Shown here piece after piece: positions 35,532 through 44,776 of a stretch of 64,000 nt of DNA (positions are counted from its first letter, which is position 1; each line of letters begins with the position of its first letter). The position numbers were made by a program, and so were the translations under genes. The notes beneath the pieces are model-generated. The model was not told the origin of the DNA. It searched no databases and saw nothing but the letters and a program-made list of their open reading frames with translations. Source of the stretch: an uncultured Saprospiraceae bacterium (GTDB taxonomy: Bacteria; Bacteroidota; Bacteroidia; Chitinophagales; Saprospiraceae); contig CALGAW010000031.1 of the NCBI GenBank assembly GCA_937959115.1, positions 1 to 64,000 on the forward strand, given 5' to 3'.

Positions 35532-36614
35532 TTAAATAGGAAGTACAATTCGTTTTGAATACACATGATCATCAGCACCAATGGAATTACCTTCTACAGA
35601 CTGATATTTGATTTTTCCTTTATCCTTCACTGCTATTTGAGACACATTTAGTGTAGTGGCTATGTTCCAAGGGAATGCAGTGAATCTCTTGTTATCTAAA
35701 ATAGTATTTGAAAACTGATAGCCAGCAAGACAATACAGTTTTCCTTTTCGTTTATTTAAATGAATATCCTTGATGAATGCTCCCATCTCTCGTACATACC
35801 GACCTGTGTTTTTAGCACCAACCTTAGGGGCGTCAATCTCTAATTTAAACCCAGAAAGAACGGGGAAAGCAAAGTCAAATTTTGCTTTGTTATAGCTAAA
35901 CTCAAGCTGCTCAAAGTGTTCAATCCTTTTTCGGTTTTTAGCTTCATGAGTTATTGTGGTATCCGTTACCTCCATTTCATCTTCATGACCAAGGAACACC
36001 GTGTAATCAACTTCCAACATATAACAGCAAGGGTCAGTTGTCTTCCAAGGTTTTTTGTTTTTTCGCTCCACATTGCCATGCGGCATTGGCTCAGGGCTAC
36101 CAGCAGGTCGAATAGATGCACGTAGTTGAAAAGTAATGTGCTCAGTGTCTTTCCATGAAGCATATTCTACTTGGATACCGATACCTCCAAAGTGCCAGCC
36201 AGAATCATTGCCTTTTGGTACAATCGAAAACCCATTCACAGCAATTTTGATTTGAGGGAGCTTTGTTTTATCGATCTGAGGGAGCGCACCTATCGATTGT
36301 AATTGACTGATGGGTACATTGATCTCAAAGCATTCTGAACAACCTTTTTGGAACTGAGATGTCAAATCAAGTGGTTCAGTCCTTCCCATCGCTGTAAACA
36401 GTGTACTGCTCAATAAGCCATAGGGAACCTGATAAACAGCTTCTCCAGTAGGCCAATTTCCAATTTTTAAAAGTTGATCATGATAAAAGGAAACGGTATT
36501 ACCTGATCTAACAAGGTTGTTAAACCGACTTCCAAGAATAGAAACCCGATGAGGATAGCGTTTCCATTGAAAATGGAATCCTTGCCATATTGGTGTAATA
36601 TAATGATCGGACAT
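35532..36614 (-). CDS. unrecognised 360-residue soluble protein
   Basis: I do not recognise this protein. It has no signal peptide or membrane segment, and is rich in beta-prone stretches with many Trp, Tyr and Phe. Distinct features are GCSECFEINVP (a CxxC, about residues 95-100), DPCCYMLEVDYTVFLGHEDE, and RKRIEHFEQLEFSYNKAKFDF. A -7-like box on its strand (36663-36670) lies about 50 bp before the start. It is a single gene between pcp and an outer-membrane barrel. No function is proposed. Confidence 0.7.
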   Translation of the reverse strand: MSDHYITPIWQGFHFQWKRYPHRVSILGSRFNNLVRSGNTVSFYHDQLLKIGNWPTGEAVYQVPYGLLSSTLFTAMGRTEPLDLTSQFQKGCSECFEINVPISQLQSIGALPQIDKTKLPQIKIAVNGFSIVPKGNDSGWHFGGIGIQVEYASWKDTEHITFQLRASIRPAGSPEPMPHGNVERKNKKPWKTTDPCCYMLEVDYTVFLGHEDEMEVTDTTITHEAKNRKRIEHFEQLEFSYNKAKFDFAFPVLSGFKLEIDAPKVGAKNTGRYVREMGAFIKDIHLNKRKGKLYCLAGYQFSNTILDNKRFTAFPWNIATTLNVSQIAVKDKGKIKYQSVEGNSIGADDHVYSKRIVLPI

Positions 36615-36662
36615 GAAAATTGATTAGATTTACGGATCGTAGGTTTAGTAGAGGAGGTTTTA

Positions 36663-36670
36663 CAAAGGTA
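36663..36670 (-). promoter_or_regulatory. -7 box (TACCTTTG) for the minus-strand gene
   Basis: Reads CAAAGGTA on the plus strand; exact consensus match, divergent from the box at 36704. Confidence 0.45.
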
Positions 36671-36703
36671 AAAAAATGTAGATATACACCACAATTATTT
36701 TAT

Positions 36704-36711
36704 TATCTTTG
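36704..36711 (+). promoter_or_regulatory. -7 box (TATCTTTG) for the plus-strand barrel gene
   Basis: Exact TAnnTTTG match, 26 bp before the ATG. Confidence 0.5.
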
Positions 36712-36737
36712 ACCGCATTAAACTAAAACAAACAACA

Positions 36738-37418
36738 ATGAAAAAGATTCTTTTAACGCTATTGGGACTAGGATTTATCTTAAGCGTAAGTGCACAAACT
36801 GCAGGATTTAAAGTTGGAGGACTAGTGTCTACAGCTACGTTCAACGATGACACAAAAACAGCTTTAGGTGATGCTAAAATGAAGTTTGGATGGCATGCGG
36901 GTGTGCTAGTAGATGTTGCAATTATACAAGATGCCTTATCTATTCAAACAGGTGCAAATATTGCAATAAAAGGCTATAAAACGGAGCTTAGCGCAACACT
37001 TTTGGGTGTTACGACAGAACTAGATACTAGACAAGATTTATACTACATCGATGTTCCAATCCTATTCAAACCTTCTTATCGTGCAGGTGATACTCGAATT
37101 TTTGGATTGGCTGGAGGTTATTTTGGATATGGTGTTTTCGGAAAGTATAAAACAGTTACTACGCTTTCGGCTGGGGGCTCAAATACAATTTCAGAGGATC
37201 AAGGAGATATAGAGTTTGGCCAAGATGATGATCAATTGAAGAATATAGATTACGGTCTTAGGCTAGGAGTCGGAACTGAACTAAACTATACATTGTACGT
37301 CGCATTGTATTACGATCTCGGTCTAGCAGACATTACACCAGACGAAAACACAAAAGTCAGTAATACTGTCATCGGTTTATCTGTAGGAGCACTATTTGGT
37401 GGTGGGAAATACTATTAG
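36738..37418 (+). CDS. PorT-like outer-membrane beta-barrel
   Basis: The 226-residue protein has a signal peptide (MKKILLTLLGLGFILSVSAQ) and alternates strands ending in Phe/Tyr, with GVGTELNYTLYVALYYDLGLADI and a closing NTVIGLSVGALFG. This is the OMP_b-brl_2 / PorT family pattern of small eight-stranded barrels. Such proteins are frequent in this phylum; no specific role can be read. Confidence 0.85.
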   Translation: MKKILLTLLGLGFILSVSAQTAGFKVGGLVSTATFNDDTKTALGDAKMKFGWHAGVLVDVAIIQDALSIQTGANIAIKGYKTELSATLLGVTTELDTRQDLYYIDVPILFKPSYRAGDTRIFGLAGGYFGYGVFGKYKTVTTLSAGGSNTISEDQGDIEFGQDDDQLKNIDYGLRLGVGTELNYTLYVALYYDLGLADITPDENTKVSNTVIGLSVGALFGGGKYY

Positions 37419-37556
37419 TAATGATTACTGTTCAATGATTAATTAGAGTTTATTCAGTGAATGATGGAGCTCCTTGTGACAAGACTTCAAAGTAACTAAT
37501 CATTAAACATTAAAATAGTGGCATTAGAATTGAATTGTTCTATTAAAAAAGAATAG

Positions 37557-38954
37557 ATGAATACAGTAAAATGTGTTTTGTTCTGTCTCTTGTTTCCAAT
37601 ATTGGTATGGGCAGGAGAAGCAAACATTACCGTTACAGTTAACAGTCCAACAGCAACCAGTTTTTATGTCAGCCATGTGGAGAACTTTTTCTCTGATGAG
37701 GAAATTGGCTACATGTTTAATCTAAGTGGGAATTCTAGTAATTTCTCTATTACACTAGATGCTCCAAAGTTTGTAGATGTTAAGTATGACCAAGCAACCA
37801 TCCGCTTGTTTGTACAACCTGGTGACCAGCAACAAGTAATCTTTAGTGGACATGACCCCGCAGGAACTATCCAGTTCTCTGGTAGCGGAGCAGGTAACAA
37901 CAACGCCTTGAAGCGGTTTATGCAAAGCTTTGGTAGTGATTATACAAATAGGATGTATTCACACGAGTACCTCCCTACTATATTCAAAGAGCAATTGGCA
38001 GAACAAGCAGGAATGCTGTCAGAAGCACAGTACTTTGCCTTAGTAGAGAAGACGAAGCGTGAAATGCAATCAGCAACCGCAGGCGGGAGTGGACAGTTTC
38101 AGACGTTTATGAAAACATGGATTGATTATGAGGCATCTGCAAACAAACTATTGTATTATCATGTAAACAAATACCTGTTTCGTGGCGCGGAGTTACAAAA
38201 TGCAATTAACTCTGGCGGTTCACTCACAGGTGTTCAGGTTAACAATGATTATGCACTGAAAAACCCTGGATATGTGAAGTTCCTTTCTACTTATATCCTA
38301 GCGTTAAACAATGGAATGAAGCTCAATAACAAGGGCGTCGAGTTTAATTTCTTCGAGCTTGCAGGAAAACACCTTCAAGGCAAGGCTCAAGCGTTTGTCA
38401 AAACAAAATTATTGTTTAAGACTTACCGATTTGGACAAACAGATCTTGCGCAAGAACAGTACAAATCGTTTAAATTGAGCAATCGACATCAGGAATTCAA
38501 TGCCTTATTGGAAAAAGCCATTGGAAGTACTACCGAATTCGCTGAAGCAGGAAGTGCACCTGACTTTACATTAACAGACGAAAACGGAAGAACGGTTAGC
38601 TTAAGTCAGTATAGAGGGAAGGTAGTTTATCTAAGCTTCTGGGCGACCTGGTGCAAGCCTTGTCTAAAAGGGTTTGAAAAGTCTTATTACATCCGTCAGA
38701 AGCTAGAAGCTCAAGGGATTGTGTTGATCAATGTGTCGATTGACAAGAAAGACGCGACCTGGCGAAGCACCATGCAGCGGATTAAAATGCCTGGCATCAA
38801 TCTGTTGGACAGCACCGATATGATGATGAAAAAATACAATTTAACTTCCTTGCCAGTTTACCACATCATTGATAAAAACGGTCAGTATGCTTTTTTGCCA
38901 ACAGAAGGGGTACGTGATATCGTAGAGGAATTTGCAAAATTAGCTCGGCAGTAG
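37557..38954 (+). CDS. periplasmic TlpA-like thiol-disulfide protein with N-terminal DUF4369-like domain
   Basis: The 465-residue protein has a signal peptide (to about residue 20, ILVWAGEA). An N-terminal beta domain (about 20-115) and a helical middle (about 120-325) precede a thioredoxin-fold domain (about 335-465) with the redox site WATWCKPCLKG near residue 365 and the cis-Pro loop SLPVYHIID. It likely reduces or exchanges disulfides in the periplasm, in keeping with the many Cys-rich exported proteins here. A second protein of the same layout is at 55616-57037. Confidence 0.88.
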   Translation: MNTVKCVLFCLLFPILVWAGEANITVTVNSPTATSFYVSHVENFFSDEEIGYMFNLSGNSSNFSITLDAPKFVDVKYDQATIRLFVQPGDQQQVIFSGHDPAGTIQFSGSGAGNNNALKRFMQSFGSDYTNRMYSHEYLPTIFKEQLAEQAGMLSEAQYFALVEKTKREMQSATAGGSGQFQTFMKTWIDYEASANKLLYYHVNKYLFRGAELQNAINSGGSLTGVQVNNDYALKNPGYVKFLSTYILALNNGMKLNNKGVEFNFFELAGKHLQGKAQAFVKTKLLFKTYRFGQTDLAQEQYKSFKLSNRHQEFNALLEKAIGSTTEFAEAGSAPDFTLTDENGRTVSLSQYRGKVVYLSFWATWCKPCLKGFEKSYYIRQKLEAQGIVLINVSIDKKDATWRSTMQRIKMPGINLLDSTDMMMKKYNLTSLPVYHIIDKNGQYAFLPTEGVRDIVEEFAKLARQ

Positions 38955-38978
38955 CTCGTAGCCATGAAAAATTAAAAA

Positions 38979-39012
38979 AGCCTTTAGAAAATTGATTACT
39001 AAAGGCTATTTT
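38979..39012. terminator. bidirectional terminator
   Basis: Stem AGCCTTTAG / CTAAAGGCT with A-run before and T-run after, between two convergent genes. Confidence 0.85.
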
Positions 39013-39034
39013 TATTCTTTACAATGGCGTTTTA

Positions 39035-39985
39035 TTAGAAATTATATTGTATTCCTAAATTAATCGATAACGTATTTAGATTGGTTTTAAAGGCACGGTC
39101 GTCCATTGGCAAATCAGTGCTAAAATCGACGTTATAGGCATCGTTGTTCGAATTTTCCGTTAACTCATCCACATAGTTGATTTGTGTTTCGTAGGTGTCG
39201 AAATCTTCAAGGCCTATTGCAATATCAAGTGGGATTCCTGGAAACAAATCGCCATCAGCCTCGATATCATACTTCGTGTAAAGTGTTTCTTTCGACTTAA
39301 TGGTCAGTGTTACCATATTCACTTCACTAAATATAGAAACATGCTTCCCAATTAAATAGCGAACACCGATGCCACTTGAAAAACCAATGGTTGGGGAGCC
39401 ATATGTTATCCCTTCAGCATCAAGTTCAACATGCATGTCTGCAGATGGATGAGAAATGGCGCCGTTACATTCTAAGAACCGGCAAACGAGTCGGTTGTCA
39501 TCATCAACTGCTTGTATCTCTGTTGTGATCTTTCCGCCTAGAGGAACCGATGCGCCTACTTTCAGGTAGAGTTTAATCTTTTCTCCAGCAGTCTGCATGA
39601 TAAGACTTGGAGCTAACACATAGCCAACTGCTTGAGAGTACTGTTCAGCGAAATAAGTTGGAGTAGAGATTCGTGCATCTAGTATTCTAGGCCCAGTTGT
39701 ATAAGCAAAGCCTAATTCTGCAATCAGATGGTCAGTAATAGTGTAACCTACACCAAGTCCGAAATTGGCGCCTTTTCCTAATGAACCGTATAGTGATTTA
39801 TTGGAGATCATGCCATTATCTGAAAGGGAATAGTCACCGTCACCAAGCTCTGTTAAGGGAGAGCCGAGGTCATCGTTTGCAGCGGGAATACCGTAGCCCG
39901 ATCTGAGTTGTACGTAAAGTTTTTGTTGAGCAGTCGCGTAAGTAACTACACCAAGCATTACTAGGAGAAAAAGGAGATGCTTCAT
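39035..39985 (-). CDS. outer-membrane beta-barrel protein
   Basis: The 316-residue protein has a signal peptide (MKHLLFLLVMLGVVTYATAQ) and a porin-like barrel pattern ending in NLGIQYNF, with aromatic C-terminus. Long acidic loops (ESNDAYNVDFSTDLPMDDR) lie outside. It follows the next barrel gene after 20 bp, so both are one operon ending at the bidirectional terminator. Substrate unknown. Confidence 0.8.
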   Translation of the reverse strand: MKHLLFLLVMLGVVTYATAQQKLYVQLRSGYGIPAANDDLGSPLTELGDGDYSLSDNGMISNKSLYGSLGKGANFGLGVGYTITDHLIAELGFAYTTGPRILDARISTPTYFAEQYSQAVGYVLAPSLIMQTAGEKIKLYLKVGASVPLGGKITTEIQAVDDDNRLVCRFLECNGAISHPSADMHVELDAEGITYGSPTIGFSSGIGVRYLIGKHVSIFSEVNMVTLTIKSKETLYTKYDIEADGDLFPGIPLDIAIGLEDFDTYETQINYVDELTENSNNDAYNVDFSTDLPMDDRAFKTNLNTLSINLGIQYNF

Positions 39986-40005
39986 TTAATTCAAATTGTA
40001 GTGTA

Positions 40006-40935
40006 TTAAAAGTTAAATCCAACAGATGTTTGAATCGATACATTTCGATCAAAATCGGTTCTTGCTATTCGTTCCAGATTTTCATCTACTTTATGCCTGC
40101 TAAAATCATAGTAATTGTTAGTCGCATCTAATAGACCTACATTTCCTCGCACGCCAAAATATAGACCAGAGTCAAGCTCCCAACGTAATTCAAAATTTAC
40201 TCCAACATCTAGTCGATTGTAAAAATGTCCTTGTTTTTCTGTGAAATCGTAATATGCTCCGATTGTATTAGGGGCAAACAACTTATCCAGTAATGAATTT
40301 TCGTTTACAAGTACTTCACTGGTTGCAATCTGAGTATCAGAACCAAAAGGATCTGGAATAGCTTTGTTTTTGATGTATCGATAATCATTTCTAATTGAAA
40401 ACTGATCCAATCCGATAAGCGCTGAACCTTCTTGCAATTGACCTGAGAAATCAGTTTGGCCAATACCAGAAGCATTAAGCAGAAAACCTGCTGTTGCACC
40501 AATTCCAACTTTCAAGTTCGAAAATACATTGTAGTAGTACATCCCAGAAAGATCAAGATATCCCAGATTGTTTGCAATGATTTGCTTTTTTGAACCTGTT
40601 ACATAAACAGATGGACTTAAAAGTGAGTCTTGCACTGGAGCTAATAGAAAGAAATAAGAGTTTTCATCTTCATAACGATTTTTGCCACCTTTTTGAGAAA
40701 AAAGCAACTCCACAGAAACGGAGGATTTGTCAGCAAATTTGTAGTTAAGCGTTGGACCCAGATGAAAACCAGCAATAAATTTGGTGCTTTCAAGTACGGT
40801 ACCCGCTTCATTCGTTTCCATTGGCCCGATTATGTTTGAAACATTAATACCAGCCCTAGCACCATATTTCCACTCCTGCGCAAGTAGGTTAAAAGAGATC
40901 AGCAGGGAGCAAAAAACACATAATATAATTTTCAT
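40006..40935 (-). CDS. outer-membrane beta-barrel protein (PorT-like)
   Basis: The 309-residue protein has a signal peptide (MKIILCVFCSLLISFNLLAQ), a first strand GARAGINVSNI typical of the PorT-like family, and a C-terminal aromatic strand (VSIQTSVGFNF). It is the first gene of a two-barrel operon. A -7-like box lies at 40952-40959 on the minus strand. Confidence 0.82.
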   Translation of the reverse strand: MKIILCVFCSLLISFNLLAQEWKYGARAGINVSNIIGPMETNEAGTVLESTKFIAGFHLGPTLNYKFADKSSVSVELLFSQKGGKNRYEDENSYFFLLAPVQDSLLSPSVYVTGSKKQIIANNLGYLDLSGMYYYNVFSNLKVGIGATAGFLLNASGIGQTDFSGQLQEGSALIGLDQFSIRNDYRYIKNKAIPDPFGSDTQIATSEVLVNENSLLDKLFAPNTIGAYYDFTEKQGHFYNRLDVGVNFELRWELDSGLYFGVRGNVGLLDATNNYYDFSRHKVDENLERIARTDFDRNVSIQTSVGFNF

Positions 40936-40951
40936 AAATTTAATTTATGCA

Positions 40952-40959
40952 CAAAGATA
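40952..40959 (-). promoter_or_regulatory. -7 box (TATCTTTG) of the two-barrel operon
   Basis: Reads CAAAGATA on the plus strand, 17 bp before the start codon; exact consensus. Confidence 0.5.
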
Positions 40960-41437
40960 ATTAATCTAACGAAAATAATTGCTAATGTAGTATTTGGTAA
41001 ATGTTAAGTACTATGGCCCATACTTCCTGCTTGTGATAATATACGTTAAGAAGTGTGTAAAAATGCGAAAAACCGTAACGAAGTCACAGTTTTTCACAAA
41101 CATCACTTTTTCACTTTTCCGACCCGATTTGCCTTAAAAATCAGTAACCCTATGAAAAAAAACTAATTTAAACAGCATTTTTAATAGAGCCGAATGTAAA
41201 CAGGACATACCTCATAATTCATGAGGTTCGCTATGCTCCCGAGAAATCAATATCATACAATTAAATCGATTGCAAGCTATAAAATATTGGATTTGGGACC
41301 ATAACCTATAGATATAGACAAAGTTTTGCAGTAAAAGGTTGTGTTAGAAAAGGATATTTATTTTTGATAATTGTTGTTGAAAGACGTAAAATCGAAGACC
41401 GAAGTCGTCTCGAGCATGAACATCCATTTCCTATAAA
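40960..41437. other. noncoding gap with small palindromes
   Basis: About 480 bp without a supportable gene. Visible elements are a weak stem GAAAAAC / GTTTTTC (41067-41073, 41089-41095) and ACCTCAT / ATGAGGT (41209-41215, 41221-41227). Nothing else was seen. Confidence 0.6.
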
Positions 41438-42505
41438 CTACCTTTTGAAAGAGGACAGATTGGTTGCAATACTAAACTGATTCGCTGCTCCAGCTAAATG
41501 GTAAAAGGTGATGCCGTACTCAATTCTGAATTGCTTGATTTTCAGACCAAGGCCACCAGAAAAGCCGGCCAATCCACGTGTTCCATCCACACCGAGCTCA
41601 GCTCTACGTTGATGGTTGTAACCCGCTCTGAGCCTAAAGTTCTCCTTCTTGCCTGCTAGTAACTCTAAACCAAAAATGAAATGCCGAAACAGATTGTCTG
41701 AAAGGATGGCAAACTTCGTTTCTTCATTAGCACCCTCTTCCACAAATATAGAAGTGGGTTCTTCAGCATTCGGATCTTTGTAGCGAATATTCCACCGTTG
41801 AAGGTCGTGATAGACAATTGAAAACCGAAGGGGCAAATATCGTAGCTGCTTCGCTATTCCGATTTGTACATCAAATGGCAAAGGCTCCCGTTCTCCATCT
41901 GGGTGGTACTTCGAGAACTGATACCCTAGATTCTTAAACGACATCCCTATTGAAAACTTTTTGGTGGTGTCTTGGTACGTGCCGCCAATATCGACTGCAC
42001 CGCCTAGGGAGTTGTAGGTCTCTAATCCAGAGTATATTAATTTGAGATTTGCACCATAAGAGAATTTTTCGCTGTACTGCTTACCAATTCCTACATTCAA
42101 CGCATACTCAGCCGCAGAAAATGTGCCTAGAGACTGCCCATAGCTATTGGTGAAGTCGAACTGGCCATATGCGAAGTACTGAATTCCGCCCATTAGGGTG
42201 GCGTCCAATTTACTTAAATGATGTGTATATCCTGCAAAACCATGATTGATGCCTGAAATATGCATGCTTGTGTTGAAATTCAGTTGTTGATGCATGCTAG
42301 GATTCAACAAGGCTGGATTATGATAACCAAGAGCCGCATCATCATCTCTTACCATGATCAAACTACTACCAAGCCCCGCAATTCGAGCAGTGTGGGGTGT
42401 ATTAAGAAAACTGTATATACTACGTCCGCCTGATTGTGCCGTGACATCTGTAAAAATCATTAAAACAGCCAGTAGGAGGATGCTATTTCTTAGGAAATGA
42501 ATCAA
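41438..42505 (-). CDS. porQ: type IX secretion system protein PorQ
   Basis: The 355-residue outer-membrane protein has a signal peptide (ending VTAQ, about residue 24) and the PorQ opening GGRSIYSFLNTPHTARIAGLG with DDDAALGYHNPALLNP, then FadL/PorV-like barrel strands (LRAGYNHQRRAELGV, GGLGLKIKQFRIEYGI). PorQ acts in T9SS-dependent surface attachment of cargo. It agrees with the three type A sorting-domain proteins nearby. The gene stands alone. Confidence 0.9.
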   Translation of the reverse strand: MIHFLRNSILLLAVLMIFTDVTAQSGGRSIYSFLNTPHTARIAGLGSSLIMVRDDDAALGYHNPALLNPSMHQQLNFNTSMHISGINHGFAGYTHHLSKLDATLMGGIQYFAYGQFDFTNSYGQSLGTFSAAEYALNVGIGKQYSEKFSYGANLKLIYSGLETYNSLGGAVDIGGTYQDTTKKFSIGMSFKNLGYQFSKYHPDGEREPLPFDVQIGIAKQLRYLPLRFSIVYHDLQRWNIRYKDPNAEEPTSIFVEEGANEETKFAILSDNLFRHFIFGLELLAGKKENFRLRAGYNHQRRAELGVDGTRGLAGFSGGLGLKIKQFRIEYGITFYHLAGAANQFSIATNLSSFKR

Positions 42506-42627
42506 GTCAATTGTTTTTAAAATTGTGTGTTAAGCAAAATAGGTTGTGTATGGCTATTTATAACGCCTAAAACTACAAAATTTATTGTGTTCAATTGTAA
42601 TTTTAATGTTAAATGCGAAATACAAGT

Positions 42628-43260
42628 CTACTTAGAACTGTCTTTCCAAACTGTTTCGCATTTGCTAAACGAGCGTCCAGCTAATTCAAGCATTTTGCAG
42701 TTCATTTTTTCTATCAATTTGCCTGTGGTATCGTATTTCTTTAATTCACCGACCTCATTGTCTCCGTCTTGATACGTGCCCTCTGCGCTCATTTTACCAT
42801 TTGGGTGAAACTCTTTGAATGGGCCATTTTCTTCATTCTCTTTAAAATTGACTAATTCCTTAAGCGAACCATCCTCGAAATAAAACTTCCACTCTCCGTT
42901 CATGGCGTCGTTTGAATAGCTGCCCTCTTCTTTTTTCTTGCCATTTGGATGAAACATGACATAAGGGCCAGCAAAGGTGCCTTTGATGTGGTTTTCTTTG
43001 ATTTTCACCTCACCAGAGCGATAATAAATCGTTCTTAAACCGTGCAACACGTTATCAGCATAGTTTGATTCTTCGTATTTATTGCCGTCCTCGTAATATC
43101 CGGTGAATTTTCCTTGTTTTGCTTCATCTTTGATTCGAACCTGATATTCTGCAGTTACCTTTCCTTCGTCGTTTTTCTTTGTAATGATTTTAAATTCATT
43201 TTTACAAGCGGATAAGACAAGCACTGCCGAGCAAAAGAACACTACTGATTTAATTTTCAT
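42628..43260 (-). CDS. MORN-repeat lipoprotein (YwqK-like)
   Basis: The start at 43260 gives a lipoprotein signal (MKIKSVVFFCSAVLVLSAC); a longer frame to 43314 adds residues before it. The 210-residue product has at least five MORN-type repeats (GKFTGYYEDGNKYEE, GLRTIYYRSGEVKI, GPYVMFHPNGKKKEEG, GEWKFYFEDGSLKELVN, GPFKEFHPNGKMSAEG). It is probably anchored in the envelope; molecular role unknown. Divergent from dapD across 158 bp. Confidence 0.85.
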   Translation of the reverse strand: MKIKSVVFFCSAVLVLSACKNEFKIITKKNDEGKVTAEYQVRIKDEAKQGKFTGYYEDGNKYEESNYADNVLHGLRTIYYRSGEVKIKENHIKGTFAGPYVMFHPNGKKKEEGSYSNDAMNGEWKFYFEDGSLKELVNFKENEENGPFKEFHPNGKMSAEGTYQDGDNEVGELKKYDTTGKLIEKMNCKMLELAGRSFSKCETVWKDSSK

Positions 43261-43364
43261 GTAAAATATGGTTTTATTTAGGTTAATTAACGAAGAAAAA
43301 ATAACATCTTCCAAACTACTTGTTATTTTTCTCTTGACTAATTCAGTTTTCTATTGATAACTTC

Positions 43365-43372
43365 TATTTTTG
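43365..43372 (+). promoter_or_regulatory. -7 box (TATTTTTG) upstream of dapD
   Basis: Exact TAnnTTTG match, 46 bp before the dapD start. Confidence 0.45.
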
Positions 43373-43418
43373 CGCTATATAAATAACTATAAATTAGCGC
43401 TCAAAATTATAAACATCA

Positions 43419-44234
43419 ATGGATAATTTGAAAAGTAACATCGAAAAAATATGGGACAACCGTGATTTGCTGTCCGATCCAGCCTCAAAAAAAGACATTA
43501 GAACGGTCATTGGTTTACTAGATGAAGGGAAATTACGTGTCGCTGAACCCACAGACAATGGTTGGCAGGTCAACACTTGGGTGAAGAAGGCGGTGTCTTT
43601 GTACTTTCCAATTCAAGAGATGAAAACGATAGAAGTCGGTCCTTTTGAGTTTCATGATAAAATTCCTCTAAAAAGAGACTACGCAGCAAAAGGCGTACGT
43701 GTTGTGCCACATGCGATTGCCCGTCATGGTAGCTTTATTGAGCCAGGCGCGATTCTGATGCCAAGTTATGTGAATATCGGTGCTTATGTAGGTAGTGGAA
43801 CCATGGTAGATACTTGGGCAACTGTTGGCTCTTGTGCTCAAATCGGTAAAAATGTTCACCTAAGCGGTGGTGTGGGAATTGGCGGTGTGCTAGAACCACC
43901 TCAGGCTTCTCCTACAATCATTGAAGACAACTGTTTTATCGGATCGCGTTGTATTGTAGTTGAGGGCGTGCATGTTGAGCGGGAGGCAGTTCTGGGTGCG
44001 AATGTTGTATTGACTCAATCCACTCATATCATTGATGTGACGGGCAGTGAGCCTGTGACTTATAAGGGGCGTGTTCCTGCCCGCTCGGTTGTGATTCCTG
44101 GTACGTATACCAAAGAGTTTGCCGCAGGGTCTTACCAAGTAGGCTGTGCGTTGATTATTGGAGAGCGGAAGGAGTCTACCGACAAAAAGACATCACTGAA
44201 TGACGCATTGAGAACACATGCGGTTGCTGTTTAG
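43419..44234 (+). CDS. dapD: tetrahydrodipicolinate N-succinyltransferase
   Basis: The 271-residue enzyme transfers succinate to tetrahydrodipicolinate in lysine and diaminopimelate synthesis. The N-terminal helical domain (IEKIWDNRDLL, about 1-95) precedes the left-handed beta-helix of hexapeptide repeats (about 100-240: ILMPSYVNIGAYVGSGTMVDTWATVG, LSGGVGIGGVLEPP, GSRCIVVEGVHVE). Length equals the usual enzyme. No other dap genes are adjacent. Confidence 0.96.
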   Translation: MDNLKSNIEKIWDNRDLLSDPASKKDIRTVIGLLDEGKLRVAEPTDNGWQVNTWVKKAVSLYFPIQEMKTIEVGPFEFHDKIPLKRDYAAKGVRVVPHAIARHGSFIEPGAILMPSYVNIGAYVGSGTMVDTWATVGSCAQIGKNVHLSGGVGIGGVLEPPQASPTIIEDNCFIGSRCIVVEGVHVEREAVLGANVVLTQSTHIIDVTGSEPVTYKGRVPARSVVIPGTYTKEFAAGSYQVGCALIIGERKESTDKKTSLNDALRTHAVAV

Positions 44235-44300
44235 GAACCGAGTAGCTCCCATCTTATTAAGGATTGCTAGATAATATTTGAACGAAAACTCCATTTTTTT

Positions 44301-44517
44301 GAGTAATGAATGACCTGCTACTTTTTCAAAAAGTGAAAGGTCTTCCACTATGTTACCAAAAACCTTTCGCTTCTTAAAGAAGTAACAGGTTGCTCGTTCA
44401 TTACTCTAAAGGTCTTCCACTATATCAAAATCAACTTAACCTGCTATTAAACAGTTTTTACGTTACCAAAAACCTTTCACTTCTTAAAGAAGTAAAAGGT
44501 TGCTCGTTCATTACTCT
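44301..44517. repeat. mosaic hairpin repeats downstream of dapD
   Basis: Two direct copies of 56 bp (44352-44407, 44462-44517), spaced 110 bp and differing at two positions, begin GTTACCAAAAACC and end GCTCGTTCATTACTCT. Each holds the stem ACTTCTT-A-AAGAAGT or a close variant. A third, diverged copy (44301-44342) is inverted, with GAGTAATGAATGACC and stem ACTTTTT / AAAAAGT. AAGGTCTTCCACTAT occurs twice between them. Confidence 0.85.
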
Positions 44518-44554
44518 TAACCAAATGACTTTTGTCTTTTCGTTCATGCACTAG

Positions 44555-44710
44555 CAAATGTAGCCGGCATAGGTGCCTGGCGGGGGCGAGGGAAGGAGCA
44601 GTGCGAAATGCAATGGAGTACCGAGCAGACCTGCGAGCCTAGAAGGGACCGACGCACTATTGTAAAGATGAATTACACTTCATCTTTACAATAGTGGGGA
44701 TGCCCCAAAA
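44555..44710. other. GC-rich structured intergenic element with an 18-bp hairpin
   Basis: Unlike its AT-rich surroundings, 44560-44655 is markedly GC-rich and purine-rich (GGCGGGGGCGAGGGAAGGAG). It is followed by a perfect 18-bp inverted repeat with a 6-nt loop (44655-44672, 44679-44696, arm CACTATTGTAAAGATGAA) and TGGGG-ATG-CCCCA (44695-44707). No credible coding frame runs through it. It may be a structured RNA or an imported element. Confidence 0.5.
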
Positions 44711-44751
44711 AAACCTACCACTTGTTATTTATTAAGCTTATTTGAATTGAT

Positions 44752-44759
44752 TACCTTTG
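44752..44759 (+). promoter_or_regulatory. -7 box (TACCTTTG)
   Basis: Exact TAnnTTTG match 17 bp before the CxxCH lipoprotein start. Confidence 0.5.
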
Positions 44760-44776
44760 CATAAAACGACTCAGAA

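Noticed and set aside
44301-44517. CRISPR array
   Set aside because: Only two close copies, one inverted relative, and no regular spacers.
44608-44694. 28-codon frame in the GC-rich element
   Set aside because: Too short, no recognisable product, and it runs across the hairpin stem.
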